64,000 bases of DNA from Stercorarius parasiticus (Eukaryota > Chordata > Aves > Charadriiformes > Stercorariidae), in assembly GCA_013396915.1 (NCBI GenBank), contig VWZL01004378.1, positions 233,258 to 297,257 of the forward strand, written 5' to 3'. This document shows positions 32,194 to 47,063 of this stretch, in pieces. Made by a program: the position numbers and the translations under genes. The notes beneath the pieces are model-generated. The model did not search any database and was not told the DNA's origin. It saw nothing but the letters and a program-made list of their open reading frames with translations. Positions within the stretch are counted from its first letter, which is position 1. Each line of letters opens with the position of its first letter.

Positions 32194-32653
32194 TAACGTT
32201 ATTGTTTCACTGTTGCGCTTACATGTGGTGGTCTAATTCTGCTTTCTCTTCTTCCACTCCTGCATAGGCAACATAAAGTAAACCCAAACTACTGCCTTTA
32301 TGCTCAAAAGCACTAATCATAGTTTAACCGTACTATACTAGATGGTATTTTTAGAGTCTAAGATTGCTTGAAACATATTTATTGCCAAAGAATTCATAGT
32401 GTTTCTTCTTTTGCAGCACTGACTGTGTAATTTGCTGTAGGAAATGCGATATCTCTTTTTAGATGCAATGTGAAAGGCACAGATTCTTCACATAAGTTTC
32501 TGGGGCAAAGCCTGATGACAGTATGGTCTTAAAGTCTGTTCCTTCAAGCATGCCTGCTGAAACCCGTATTTGGCCATAGAGTGCATGTGTGAGAGAACTG
32601 TGAACACAATCAAAGAAAGCAAATACAGTTGTTTTAACTGAAGGTGATCTTTC

Positions 32654-32690
32654 AAGGGGAGGGGGTGGGGGAAGAAGAAAAAAAAAAAGA
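32654..32690 (+). repeat. Purine-rich G-then-A run
   Basis: Three runs of four or five G, separated by A or T, pass directly into a long GAAGAA-(A)n run. The asymmetry gives a strongly strand-biased purine block. Confidence 0.75.
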
Positions 32691-33659
32691 TCTCTGTTTG
32701 GATATAGTTTGTTTCCTTATTTCCCTTGCAAATGAAACCTAGATTGGGACCAGCTTGTGTTTGATAATATAATCAGGGATTACAAAGGGACTTTTCCCTT
32801 TTCTATATTCAAACACTGTCTTCCTGAGTAATCCGCTCAGTGATAGAGTGGGTTGTAACCTGCTTCTTATTCAGGGCCACTCAGGTAACTACTGATTTTT
32901 TCCTTAAAATGGATTCTCTTACTTATCTGAAATGCTATAGCAAACCTCAATCTGTCAATTCATTTTAATGAAGTTTACCTGTGTATCCACACCCTTTGAT
33001 TTCAGAAGATTTTGGGGTATTTCTTTGAGCTTTTTATAGCCTATGTGTGCGGTATTTACTGGGCTCTGAATGTAATCTGTTAATAAAGAGATATAGCTGC
33101 ATCAATGGCAAGGAGTCCTTCCCTCATAGCTGTTGATTCATACCTAAAATGGTCTCTGATAGACTCAGCTGGAGGAAAGTTCGCTAAAGAACTCCCAGAA
33201 GGGAGGCTTAAGACTGTTACACTGCGAGGTTTCTGCTTTCCGGTATGAAGCATGCTGATAATCACTTGTTTCTCAAATGCCACAATGATGCTAGGAACAT
33301 GTTCTGCAGGAGGCCAAGCCTGAAGGCAGTAGGGTTGGGCTGCTAGACACCTTAGAAACATCAGAGAAATCTAACCGAGGTACTGTTTCCAGTTAGAAAG
33401 CTTAGAGAATTTAATGAGTGACTTTTGAAAATTTTTGGTTGTTTCCTTTTAAAGGAGTAAAAATTGAGGTTTTGTCATAAGTCTATCAGAAATGTCATAT
33501 ATATCAGCTGCTTACCATCTCACATCAGAAAAATCAGTGTCTGCCAATAAGCTTGTTTCTGTGCCTCAGCAAAATAAACAGGTTACCTGAATGAACTTTA
33601 AAGTGACATAATGGATGAATTGCATCATGAAAACCCATGGTAGTTAAGGACCTCAACAG

Positions 33660-33908
33660 AGAAATGTGCCAACAGGAACCCTTGTCAGCAAAGACAAACA
33701 CAAAGCCCTGCACCTGGGGCAGAATAATGTCAGGCATCTGTACAAGCTGGGGACTGGGTGGATGGGTAGCAGCTGTGCAGAAAAGGTCCCGTTAGTCTTG
33801 GTGGAGAAATGAATCTGTACCTCATCTGAACATAGCTGTGCTTGGAGGAACAGGTTGGACCAGTTGGTCTCCAGCCTCGACTTACAACCTAAATTTTTCT
33901 CTGATTGT
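33660..33908 (+). mobile_element. CR1 LINE fragment, internally deleted
   Basis: The left part resembles the CR1 ORF2 stretch around CCCTGCACCTGGGGCAGAAT, with CTGGGGACTGGGTGG and GCAGAAAAGG downstream. At about 33810 it jumps to a 3' terminus: GGTTGGACCAGTTGGTCTCC, then ACAACCTAAATTTTTCTCTG. The intervening end of ORF2 and most of the 3' UTR are absent. The frame is broken. Orientation is plus. Confidence 0.72.
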
Positions 33909-34869
33909 ACTTAATATTTACAATAAAGTCTAGGACGGTGTTACTTTATCTCAGCCAAAAGGTGAAAAGTTCTCACTGTGCAGTAAATATATTGCATTCG
34001 GTTGTCCATCCACAGTTTTACTGAGCCCTGAACAAAAGGGACAGAAAACCTAATGTTTTTGGGAGTGCTTTTTTCGCCCTTAGCTCTACTATATTGATGG
34101 CCAAAACTGTCCATGGCTTTCTGAGTTTTCCTAAGAGCAGTCAGAAGAGACAGAAACCTGGGCAGCCTGCTGATACTGACACTGTTTGTCCCCAGGTGCT
34201 CCAAGGAAAGGTGGCAGAAGTCCAAAAATACACAGATGTGACATAATTTGTCTCTACTGAAGATCTCATTCTAATCTCTAATAGGAAGCAACTGATTTAA
34301 TACCTCAACCATGCAGAGTGAATTTTATCCCATCTGAAAAATAAATGCATAAACAACATTGTAAAAAGGAAAGAAGCAGCAGTACATATTACTCCCTACT
34401 CTCCCTATAATCCACAACGTATTTGTTTCTGCAGCATTCTGCATACTGACAGTGATTAAGGGGTTTCCACAATTAGTATGCACATTTTTAATTAATAATC
34501 TATATAACTGGCGTGATGTGCTATTTTAAAAATGTTCCAAATATTTTTTGATTGAATCTAAACATGGAACTTTGTTTCCACACTGGAGGTAGCTAGTCAT
34601 TAAGATATAACTTTTTTTTTTCTTGATTCTTCTCCAGAATCAATTCAAATACTTTGTAAATCTCATAAATAAGGCTCAATGTCAAAATTTAATTTAGTTT
34701 ATTTATATTCTGGAAAGATTTATTGATCCTTTGGGATGAAGGAACTATATTATTATCATGTAGCATTATGATGATGATCAAATAGAGATCCACTGTAGCT
34801 TTCAAACTACAATTATGTTCCTGTTGCTTGAGAGATGTCAGCCTCTGTACAGTGTGTGGGAGGTGGATC

Positions 34870-34914
34870 TATAACTCCCTAAAAGAACAGGTCTTTTCCT
34901 TTTAGGGAGTTATA
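34870..34914. repeat. Perfect hairpin, 16-bp arms, 13-nt loop
   Basis: TATAACTCCCTAAAAG (34870-34885) is the exact reverse complement of CTTTTAGGGAGTTATA (34899-34914). A further inverted pair, GATCCACTGT at 34787 and ACAGTGGATC at 34917, lies outside it. It may be a fold-back mobile relic or a structured intronic RNA element. Confidence 0.88.
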
Positions 34915-37900
34915 TACAGTGGATCATGCATATAAAACAAATTTGGACATTTGTAAAATTTTACTACAGGGGCAGTTGGCATATAACATAATTTTAAAGG
35001 AATTCTGCTAATTTGGACCAATTCATTTCTTGTAAACTGTTTCTACCTGTTTTATGAATGAGTTATTTACTTAAATTTTGGACAGGTTTTTCCTTTTTAA
35101 CCCAAGAACCAGATATATTTGGGACTGTAAGCAGTAGAAGAATTTAGCTCTTGAGGGTTTTGTATTGGTTTGTTGTTTTTTTTTTAAAAAAGTTGTCCTG
35201 GCAAACAGACTTTTTACTTTCTATGGTTTATAGTAAAGAAAGTTGAACAGAAGCCTTCTCCAGCGATGTTAACAACGTAGTCAGTTGTAGGCAGTCATGG
35301 AGCTATGCTTCATTTACTTCTGATCCGGCGATACTGACACATTGTGAGGAAGTTAATCAGCCTTTAAATACTTTGTAAGCATGAGAGCTAGGAAGGCCTG
35401 ACTTTCCCTGGAAGTTTATCTTCAGATTGACTGACTTAGGTATTTTAGGAGATTTAGGCTTTTACTGAAGATTTTCCAATGACTAAGCACAGAGAAGGAT
35501 TTCTTTTTTATGTGTGTAGGTTCTTTTATGTCCAGTAAGGGATGAATTCACATTTCAGTCTTCCTGTGTGGAGACCTTGATGCTGTTTCTCTCTTATTTA
35601 CCCAGCTACCAGTTTTCTTGAATTATGGGAGAACATAATATTCTCTCTCTCAAATTTGGGCAAGGAATTTAAAAAGACTGGATTCAGAGATAAAAAGGTA
35701 CCATGTGTGAGCAAATATTCTCTTCCATAAGAAACCAAACCAAAAAAACCCAAATCACAGCTGTCTAGTCCTTTTAGATGGAGAAAACACTGATTGTAAA
35801 CCAATGCGAAGCTGTGTCCTGAAGACTGTGAAAAATGTGAACTTGAGTTGTCTCAGAGGAATACTAACTGATATATGATGACAGTGAGTTCAGTGTTTGG
35901 ATGTCATGGCTGCTTATTCCGGCAGAGAAATCCAGATGTTCAGAGACAATAGCAGAACCTGGGAGTCTCACCATGACTTACATTGTCCCTATGCTAATTT
36001 TGAGTTGTGTGTGTTCTTGAACTTAAGCCTGTTTGGGTCATTGCTCGGGTAAAGCTGAGTGCTTTGTACAACTTTCAGTTTGAGACTAACAAGTGTGACT
36101 TGGCTGTCTTCTGAGAAATATCACAGCAAGTTCCCCTACTCCCAAGTAATAATAATTACGATTCTTACACACCTGGGCTCTTTCCTTAGCTTTGTTATCA
36201 GTTACATAAAGCAAGAAAGCTCCTAATACTTCTTCACGCCGCTTCAGCCTCCCTAATCCAGTTCTTACCAACAAAAAGTCCTTTGCTTTGTAAAGCAAAT
36301 CCTCAATTCATTGATAGAATGTTAATAATTTAGACAATTGTGTCACCAAGCTACACTGTGAGTGCTCAGTTGTGAACTTCTTGCCCTTCCTCTCAGACTC
36401 TCTTCCTTGCCCCAAGGCTTCTCAGTAAAATTCAGCTGCATAAATACCTTGCTGAAAGCAGCATGGCTCATTTGACTGTCACCTTCACTTAGTAAAGAAC
36501 ACCCTTAACCTTGGTGTTTATGGTCCTGAGGCTTATCCTAAAATCTGTTTTCCTGAACAAAACACTTAGGTCGCATCCATGAAATTGTCCAGTCCCAACA
36601 GGCTTATTAGAGTAGGAAGAATCTGCAAAGCCTAGTTTGGGAAAGAGTTTTCTTTCTTTGTTTTCAGTTTTTCTCTGCTTGCCAGGAATGTATTTGAAGA
36701 TTAGGTCTAGTCAATTGAAGAAAACTGCCCAAATAATAAACAGATTTGCTTAAGCAATACTGTGTGGATATAGGATCATATCAATGGTCTCTGTTAAGCT
36801 CTATACTCTCCAGACATTAGAAGAGGAGAAGAGTGAGGAACTTTAATTTATATGGCTTTCCAAAATGCTTTAGAGAGCAGTAAGAATATGGGTAGTGCAA
36901 TAAACATGACATCTGTGGAATAGTTCGCAATAGTTTGTACTCATTCTTTAAATGTTACAGCTGAGATTTGTACATGTTCAGAGAGAAGAGGCAAGGAAAC
37001 TGTCATTCGTCCTTGTAATATTTGTGGTTACCTCTCATGCAAAAGAAAACGGAGTAACCAGTAACCTTAAAGGGAGAAATCACATTTCTACTTATTTGGA
37101 CATTACTGAAAATTCTTTATTGTATGTTTGGTTTTGGAGCAAAATCTCCAAAGTACTGTGTGTGCACAGTGCAGCAAATGCAGAAGGCCTGATTCTTGTA
37201 CTCGGAGGGCCTTTAAAATAAGTGAGCTAACATCTGCTCACCTGAAAAGAGTAGCTGGCTAAAGAGGAATTTGGAAATATTTGTTTCTCTAAGAAAGGCA
37301 TCATAAAATTAGCACGAAATAAACCTGTCTCACACATACTATCCTATAGTTCAATTATTCTAATTCAAATTCAGTATTTCTGCTATGAGTGTACCAAAAA
37401 GAAAAGTGTTCTAGAATGGTATAGCAGAACAATAGGGTTTTGCTGAGATTGCTTTTCAGACCATTGCTTCATTCTCTTAGTTTGCAGAAGTCTTGCTTTA
37501 ATTGAACAATTTATGAAAAAGTAGATGCTCTTCTGCAAGGACTTATCGAAAGATGTAATCTCTTATCTCATGTACTTTGATATAGAACCAACTTCTACAG
37601 AAGAATAATTCGGAAAGATAACTTCTTTCATACTACTTTTGCAGGAGAATCACCAATAAAGCTAGCATTTCAGAGCCTACAAATGCTGTTAACTCCTGAA
37701 GCAGAATTAGATTTCTTAGCAGCAATCAAAATTGCAGCATCTTCAAAAGCAAAACATTGGCAACTGCCAAACAAGGCCTACAATAAGAAAAATAGTGATG
37801 TTTTCACAAAGCACTAACAATCATCATTATTATCATTCTCAGAAAAAGTGCCTTCATTATAACACTGTAGCAATTTCGTTGGGTAGATAAGAAGCTAGTT

Positions 37901-38492
37901 AGCTTGTAGAGACTGAACTGCCCTCCTGGGTATAGCCATGCAGCTCTGGTCTCAGAAAGAAATGCAATTATGTTTAACAATTGTAATAAATAAAACCACT
38001 GTGACCTGAACTCATGTTTCTTGCCTACAACAACCATTCACATGCAACATCAGGTTGGGCAGTCATGCATAAATTCTGACTCAAGTCATTTCCCTTCAGC
38101 CAGCAGGCCTGGTGCTGAACATGATTCATCCCTGCTATCTGGACTCATCAGCATGTGTAACCCACCTGCTGTTGGGATTAGGGTGTTATTTATACTCTGT
38201 ACTATGGCAACAAATAGGAAAAAAAAGGCATTTTAGATCTGGGTTTCTCACGTATTAGGTGATACGCAGACATACGATAAAGAAGCTAATCTTTTTCCCA
38301 AATGAATTTGCAGTTTAAATGCCAGACAGGGCAGTAGATAAGGCAGGAAAGAAAAGAATGGCAACAAGAAAGTGTCACATACAGCTTTTTAGTCCTTTCA
38401 TAAAGATAAATAGAGAACGTTCGTTTCCGGGGCTGTCCATCTGTCATCTTTTGCCACTGTATGCATTGATATATAACAGATAATATTTTTAA

Positions 38493-40416
<1,924 letters not shown>

Positions 40417-40641
40417 AGGTTTCTGCATTATTTGAAGCTGGCACTTCCGTTACCTATATTTTCCAAGAACCTTATCCTGTCACAAAAAATGCAAGTACCT
40501 CAAGCTCTGCCATTTATGCGGATGCGGTCATGTCCAAGGAAAATATTGCCTTTAGCTTTCTCACGGCACATACTCCAAGCCTTCTGTTGTACATCAACAC
40601 CTACTTTCATGAATATTTGGCTGTGATTCTCTCCAAGAATG
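40417..40641 (+). CDS. CNTNAP5: CNTNAP5 exon F: first part of laminin G domain 4
   Basis: The exon is 225 nt and symmetric (phase 1 to phase 1), with acceptor TATATGCTTTCAG and donor GTAAGT. The product begins [20 protein letters not shown] and continues [17 protein letters not shown], then [20 protein letters not shown], ending in [10 protein letters not shown] plus a split Gly. The [13 protein letters not shown] stretch and the ENIA-SF-T-APSLLL-like strand are the opening of laminin G4. The [10 protein letters not shown] segment is what I remember as specific for CNTNAP5. One sequon (NAS) is visible. This is the most paralogue-informative exon in the window. Confidence 0.96.
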
Positions 40642-42261
40642 GTAAGTACTCTTGATTTGCTACTAAAGAAAGACTAGTGTAACTTTGTTAAGGTATTTTT
40701 TCAGAATAGTATAGAATTCTGCACTGATTTAAGTTCATTTCAACGTCTGCAACTTTATCAACTTCATGGTATTCAGTTCATGCAAATTGCCATCACTCTT
40801 GTTTATGTCCCTTTATTTGGCATTCAGTGCTACACTTTCCTATTCAGTCTTTGAATAATCATGCTGTTGGGGCTTAAAATGTGCTTTGACTTTCATTTGG
40901 CAAGACTGTACAATAGCAATTCCTTGCTATTTATTCCACACTGAGATCCATTAGGTCTCCAGGATAAGGGAATGAGAAATACCACGAATGTACAAGACCA
41001 CTCGGTGCAGAAATATATTATCATTTTATCTTTAGCATTCTGTCTTGGCACATGTCTTGCTCTTCACTGGGTTGTTTCAATGGAATATGACCAGTTTGTC
41101 TGAATATTAAAGCCAGAAAAAGTTTCTAGGTTCACTGACCAAAACATGAGGTGTAAATCCATTTTCCATTAAAAGGTACATGGTATGGGGACTTTTTGAA
41201 AACATGTAAAGATTTTGGGGGCGTAGGCCCTACATCTTCTCAGTAAGACTCTGGCTCCTGTGTCCTTGCAGTGCTTTCAGAACTCGCTCCAGACAAACAT
41301 CATCCTAGATAAATGAGGATGTTTGAATTATTCAAGAGTTATTTAGGCACTGGAGCACTGGAAGTGATGAGTAAGCGTATTGGTGAGTCACTAGCCTGTG
41401 GCAGAACAATAGAAAGTTAATGCTATGTAGTTGAATATGTGCATTTGACCGAATGACCCAAACCACTCTGAAGCCTTGCAAATTCCAAAATAGCTAAGCT
41501 TTCAAGTTCCATGAAATGAAACTGTAAGGGAGGGGAAGGTTTTATTCTCTATCTGGCCTTTGCAGTGGTTTATCTCCTGGTTATGTCGCACAGCTAGCAT
41601 TCAGGCTGGCATGCACCCATCCCTGGGAGGAGTGGCTGGGACACTATCAGCCAGCACCAATCTCCCCTAAGCGAAGTTGCGGCACCGTGGTGGTACTACT
41701 GAGGAAACCCACTCTCCTGTCCTGTCCAGTCCCACATTTCCATCTCTGATTTGCTCTTGAAGGCAAATGTTTATGATTTTCAGATTTTTGAATATTCCAA
41801 TGCATGGCAGAGGTTAGCCCCTGCTGAGGTAAAACCTTGAAGTCTGCTTCTCAGTTAGACTTGGGTCTCTTGATGCCACTCAGACAATCGAAAGTAGCCC
41901 TAAAGTGAATGAAAATGTAATATCCATTTAAATCACCTTTACTGCTGCCAGAGTAGTGTGAAATGACCTTATAAACATGAGTCAACTGACTTTTATTGAT
42001 GAAATACAACCATAAGCAAACTATAATTGTGAAGTTCTGGAAGGGCGACTCTCTAATAGTGGTTGGGGAAGGAGCTGGGATCAGGATACAGGGATCTCTT
42101 GTAGCAGCTCAGCAGGAGCAAAGATAGGCATTGCATTTTGGCAGCTACACCATCTGCAGATCTCTGCTTTGGTTCAGATGGAGATACAGACTCTCAGTAC
42201 TTCTGGAAATCAGGTGGAGTGGCTCTCGGCACATGCAGGCAACTTCATGGTGCTTTTCTCA

Positions 42262-42386
42262 GATCTGTGTCTCTCTTTACTCACTTGTAAAATGAAGATA
42301 ACAGTAGTTTAGAGGGTTGGTGAGATGTCAGGCTCCGAAACTCTGGACTACAAAAAGCACTATATGCAGAGAATTATTAAGACAAC
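42262..42386 (+). mobile_element. MIR-type SINE relic, core and tail
   Basis: TCACTTGTAAAATGAAGATA, then ACAGTAGTTTAGAGGGTTGG and a late AAAAAGCACTATATGCAGAG match the middle and tail of MIR-family SINEs. It is decayed. Confidence 0.6.
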
Positions 42387-42470
42387 TAGCTGACCTTGGG
42401 TAACTCCTGAAAGTCTCTTTCAGGGTTACTCTGTGCATGCTTCTGTGTCATTCTTTGAAGACAGCAATTT
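42387..42470 (+). mobile_element. MIR-type SINE relic, head part
   Basis: CTAGCTGACCTTGGGTAACT followed by a TCTCTTTCAGG and CTGTGCATGCTTC step resembles the MIR region TAGCTG...GACCTTGGGCAAGT...CTCTGTGCCTC. It lies immediately after the preceding relic, as if two copies or a rearranged copy were present. Confidence 0.45.
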
Positions 42471-45400
42471 CAGTCATGTATATTCTCTGCCTTTTGTCCC
42501 AAATGTAATTATTTTTTAAATCTCATATCCTCTTATTTTTTAGTCTTGTTGGAATTGAAATTATTCCAATGAAAATAATGTTCAGATATGTTACTCTTTC
42601 TTCCTCCAAGAGGTTTATGCTTGCCGTAAAGTTACTGGACTATGAATAATAATGTCCTTTGTAGCATTAAAAGTAAGCACGATTCTTTCTCTCTTATTGG
42701 CTCATTTTCAAGGAATCTTGCTGAGTCTGACAGTGTATAGTAGGACCTAAGTAGGTCCCTGCTGGATAACTGATTGGTTAAATAAAGGTTAGGCTTCTGG
42801 TGAAATGGGAATGGGCATTCTCACTTAAGAGGTGAGCAATAATATTCTTTGCCATAATCCCAAGACCCTTCCACTTGTTAAGAAACTAGATTGGAACAGT
42901 CTAAGTATACTTTAATGCTTTACTTTTTGTAAGTATTTTTTCAAGCTACCACTCATGTACCCTGTTATTCCTCTTCTCTATTATCCACAAAATAACTAGG
43001 CAAATTATTACTTAATAAAAGTGACAATGAGAAAAATGCTTCTGGTAATTCAGACTTCCCGTGTTAAATATTTAACATAAAAGAAGTGAAAGTGTCTGCA
43101 AGGTTTATTCGTAGTTAGACTATATTAAAAGTGGCTTATATGAAACTGAACTTATATAGGCAGCTATGGTCTAATCCAGTCAGGTGTGAAATGTGTCCTG
43201 TAAAATCAATGGGTTTCAGTAAAATTAATAAATAATCACATTTAACCCCAACATTTGCACTGTTAGTCTGTAATGGAGGTCATATCATTACAAGATACAG
43301 CGCATATTGATTGAGACACTAGAATTGTGGTGGTAAAATGGTTCATTTAGAGTTACCCAACAAGCCATGTCAGGTCTAGGAAAGCAAATAAAATCTCCTC
43401 ATGCCCACTCACTGCTTCACTGACCCAGAGCAATGCTGCCCACACAGAAAACCCTTCCAGTGCTTGGAGCCTTAGAGGACAGGTGGTTCATGGAGGAGGT
43501 AAAGTTATGACAGATGTTGGGTACCACCGTATGTCAACGTAGAAGCTACAATTCTAGACCTGTACAGATGACCTCCTTCTATAAAATGAGGTGCCCAGTA
43601 GTGCTAGCAGCTAATATTTCTAGAAACAGTTCCCACCCAAAGAACTTATCTATATCACAAGGTTATTCTTGCCTCTGGTCAATTGGCTCGTGTCCTGCCA
43701 GCTTATGGCTAAGTTTTTGAAAGCTGATGTTTTTAAAGATGACTTAAGGATTCTTTCCGCCCTTAGTTAATATTTACGCTTCTAAATCATACATTTGCCT
43801 TTGCAAATTGTATGCAATAACTTAGCATTCTCCGCTCCTCCCCAATAATTGATGAGAGAGAAAAATATTAAGAAACTGGTAGTGCTTCTCCTTTCTTCAT
43901 TTTACCTTCTCCCCTGCAAGTAATCAAATGTGATATGAATATGATGAAGTATATTGTCTAGAAAATGTTTTCCCAAGTCTTTTGGTTCTCAGCGCTCTTG
44001 GCTTTCTCCATGGAAACAATATGATTCCTAACCTAGAAAAACAGCAGATAGCCAGCATCAAAGAAAAGAGATAGAATCTCGAACTATCCTAGAGTGATTG
44101 AAAATTTATCTATATTTATTATCTGATCTCATAAGAAACTAAACAATTTGAGTCCTTGTTTTTCTTTGTTTTTGTCCAGTACCTGTTGCTGTCACAGTGA
44201 GCTCTGTTCTCAATTTCTTTTGGAAAGCAAGACTGTGAAATTGCACAGGAAAGATTAAAGACAAGGAAAAAAGCACAGTTAAAAACAAAAGTACAACTGA
44301 AGACAGCTTGAGTAATTCTTCTGTTAGGTCTCTGATACTCAGAATATAGTAGCAGGACCTAGATCAACTCCACTGCCCTGTCCTATAAGGTCTTGAAATC
44401 AGCTGATATTTGAAGTAAATAGGAAAAGAAGTCAAAACCTGCAATAGAGGTGAGCTGAATTAACACTCTGAAAAAAAGAGGTAAATGTCATCAGTAAGAA
44501 GGTACTGGTATTTTTCTTTTTAATAAACTAGAAAGCTGCTGTAATCTCCTCTGGTCTCCAAGTCAGAAGCAGCCTTCTTTCTGTTGAAGGCATGTAAATT
44601 TTCCTCATTGTTTTTGCCTTGCAAGTCTGTTGAGCTGCATCTCCAACAACTTCTCTCAAGCAAAAACAAAGCTTTTGTCATTCAGTGGTAAAGAAAGGCA
44701 AAAAAAAATCTAGTTCACTCTTTAAGACAAAGAATCTTTTGATTCTGTGCATGCTGTGCACTCTGGAGTTCAATGGGGCAAAGCTAAAATAATCAGGAAA
44801 AACAGGACTTACTGAAACACTGGGGTGGGTTTGGGGGCTGATTTTGATGGTTCTTTTGCTTTACCACCTGTGGGCTTTAGTTTTGGGATGCGAGTACCAC
44901 AGAACATAACTACTTGCTGCAGAAGGACCCTCTAGGTTATGCTATTGCTAGTGCAATAATCTTATCTTTTGAGAACACCTTCTGGCTTACAACTTTCAGC
45001 ACCCATTGAATAACCTTCACAGTTTATGTGACTGAAGTGAAAAATGGTGCCAAGGTTCAGGTATAGTTTTTTTTAACAGATCAGGAGCAGGAAAGTGAGT
45101 TGTGCTGGGAAGTGTGGGAGACAGCTTTTGAGGAGACTAGTTTTTGAGCAACTGTCTGTGAGTGACTGAGAATTGTTCTCGGTGTAGCTCTGGTTCACAG
45201 CCATTGAATGATTTTGTACGGCAGATAGGACTATATATCTTCCAAATATAATTTTAAGCAATTGTTGTAGTTGGCCCTGAAATCTTATGTTATTTACTGA
45301 GTGAGGGGCCAGCGAGAGTTTGATTGGGAATGGTGAATGTAAAAGAAATTTTGCCCAGCTGCCTGTAAATGGGAGGCTGTCTGTGGCACCATGAGTAGAA

Positions 45401-46187
45401 AGGGCTGGGGCGGCAGGAGATCTCCCAATCAGTTTCTTTATGTAAATAGAGAAACTCCTGTGGTTAGAAACATCTCTGATTCCTTTGATGATTCCCTGCT
45501 GTAAGCATGCTTCACAGAAAATAGGAATGCTGATTAGTTTTCAGTTCAAATCCAGCACTTAAAAGTCTTTGAGGGAAGAGGTGGACTTAGTGCCAAAAAC
45601 CAATTCTTGGGTTTTTTTTTTAGCATATGGCACTCTAAATCTCTAAGTGTGCAAAACTAACTTGAAAGGAGAAGCAGCCACAACATTCAGCCAAGGATGC
45701 TGGCAGATTTCTTTTTCTGCTTTCCAACAGGAGAGAACTGAGAGATCTGTCTCATTAGCTGAATTCATGGACATGTTTGTACTCATGAAGATCATTTTGC
45801 CTACTGAAGGGTCAAGAGATGTTCTGGAGACCCGCAAGGGAAAAACAAGGGAACTGTAATTGGATTACATTGAGCAGGAAAGGCTGAGCATGCAGTTAAT
45901 AATTGATCTGTGCTCTGCATATATACAGACTGACTTTGAACTTACTGGTATCTGGCATAAAGCACCAGACCACTGGCTGCAGATAATCAGCTAGCAAGAA
46001 AACATACATTCCCATTTGCTTGGAGGAGGTGTTTATCTCCTAGAATACTGAAGTTCCTAGTTGGTATTTTGCAGTTGAAAAGTCATTTTTAGCGTTGGAT
46101 TTCTGTGGAGCTGTCCTGAAAGGGGTGGGGAGGAAGGACAGAGGGTCACAAGCTCCTATGTTTAAATGGATGCTGCATTTAAATGTT

Positions 46188-46256
46188 CTTCAATAATTCT
46201 GAAATTAGGATCTTTATTTATATTTATTTATTATCTTCAGTAATTCTGGAATTAGG
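46188..46256 (+). repeat. 22-bp direct repeat, two copies
   Basis: CTTCAATAATTCTGAAATTA plus GG at 46188-46209 recurs as CTTCAGTAATTCTGGAATTA plus GG at 46235-46256 with two changes, separated by a TTTA-rich spacer. Confidence 0.8.
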
Positions 46257-46258
46257 TT

Positions 46259-46285
46259 AATCCATAGGGATTAGCCCTATGGATT
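46259..46285. repeat. Perfect hairpin, 11-bp arms, 5-nt loop
   Basis: AATCCATAGGG and CCCTATGGATT flank ATTAG. It begins two bases after the direct repeat at 46235-46256. Confidence 0.85.
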
Positions 46286-46619
46286 GATAGCAGGCATTTT
46301 TCAATTATTCTTAAATTGTGAATTACCTGCGTGTGGATGTAGAATGCTGTTTAGTAAGAGCTGTAGTTCAGCAGAACCATTGGCTCAAGTGCTGCCTTGG
46401 AGTGGTGTAGCTGTTTCCACACAACACAGAGACCAAGCTAATAATACTTGGAAGAGCCAGCCCGGGTCTTAGCAAACTTCCTTCTCTGTCTTGCTTGTAG
46501 TATCCCTATTAGCATGTTACTTTTTCCTGTAACATATCAGTTATGCTGGCTGGATAATGAAAAGGTGACTTCATCCTTCTTGCCTGATGAAATTAGGTGT
46601 TCATGTATTAGTCTTTACG

Positions 46620-47063
46620 AGCGAGACTGGCCTTCAGGAATCTGAGGTCGAGACCAGGGGAAAAATCTGGAGCAAGAAAGATGTACACTTGATGGAAGAG
46701 GATCAGATCGCGGAATACTTAAGCAAACTGGGCATACATAAATCCATGGGCCCTGGTGGGTGCACCCGTGAGTGCTGAGAGAGCTGGCAGATGTCATTGC
46801 AAGGCCACTCAAGAGGCAATGAGCACAAACTGAAACACATGAGGTTTCATTGAACATCAGGAAACTTTTTTACTGTGAAGGTGACTGAGCACTGACACAT
46901 CTTGCCTAGAGAATTGTGGAGTCTCCATCCTTGGAGATATTCAAAAGCCATCTGGACATGGCCCTGGGCAACCAGCTCTAAGTGTCCCTGCTTGACCAGG
47001 AAGGGTTGGACAACATGACCTCCAGAGGTCCCCCCCAACCTCAACTGTTCTATGATTCTGTGA
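46620..47063 (+). mobile_element. CR1 LINE with large internal deletion
   Basis: Residues LMEEDQIAEYLSKLGIHKSM followed by GPGG, encoded at about 46690-46760, correspond to the N-terminal side of the CR1 reverse transcriptase domain, and the next bases still match the following LRELADVIARPL region. Near 46810 the sequence jumps to the CR1 3' UTR (GAGCACAAACTGAAACAC, then GGAGTCTCCATCCTTGGAGA, GACCTCCAGAGGTCC and a TCTATGATTCTGTG tail at 47049-47063). Most of the reverse transcriptase is missing. The copy is on the plus strand and cannot move by itself. Confidence 0.88.
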
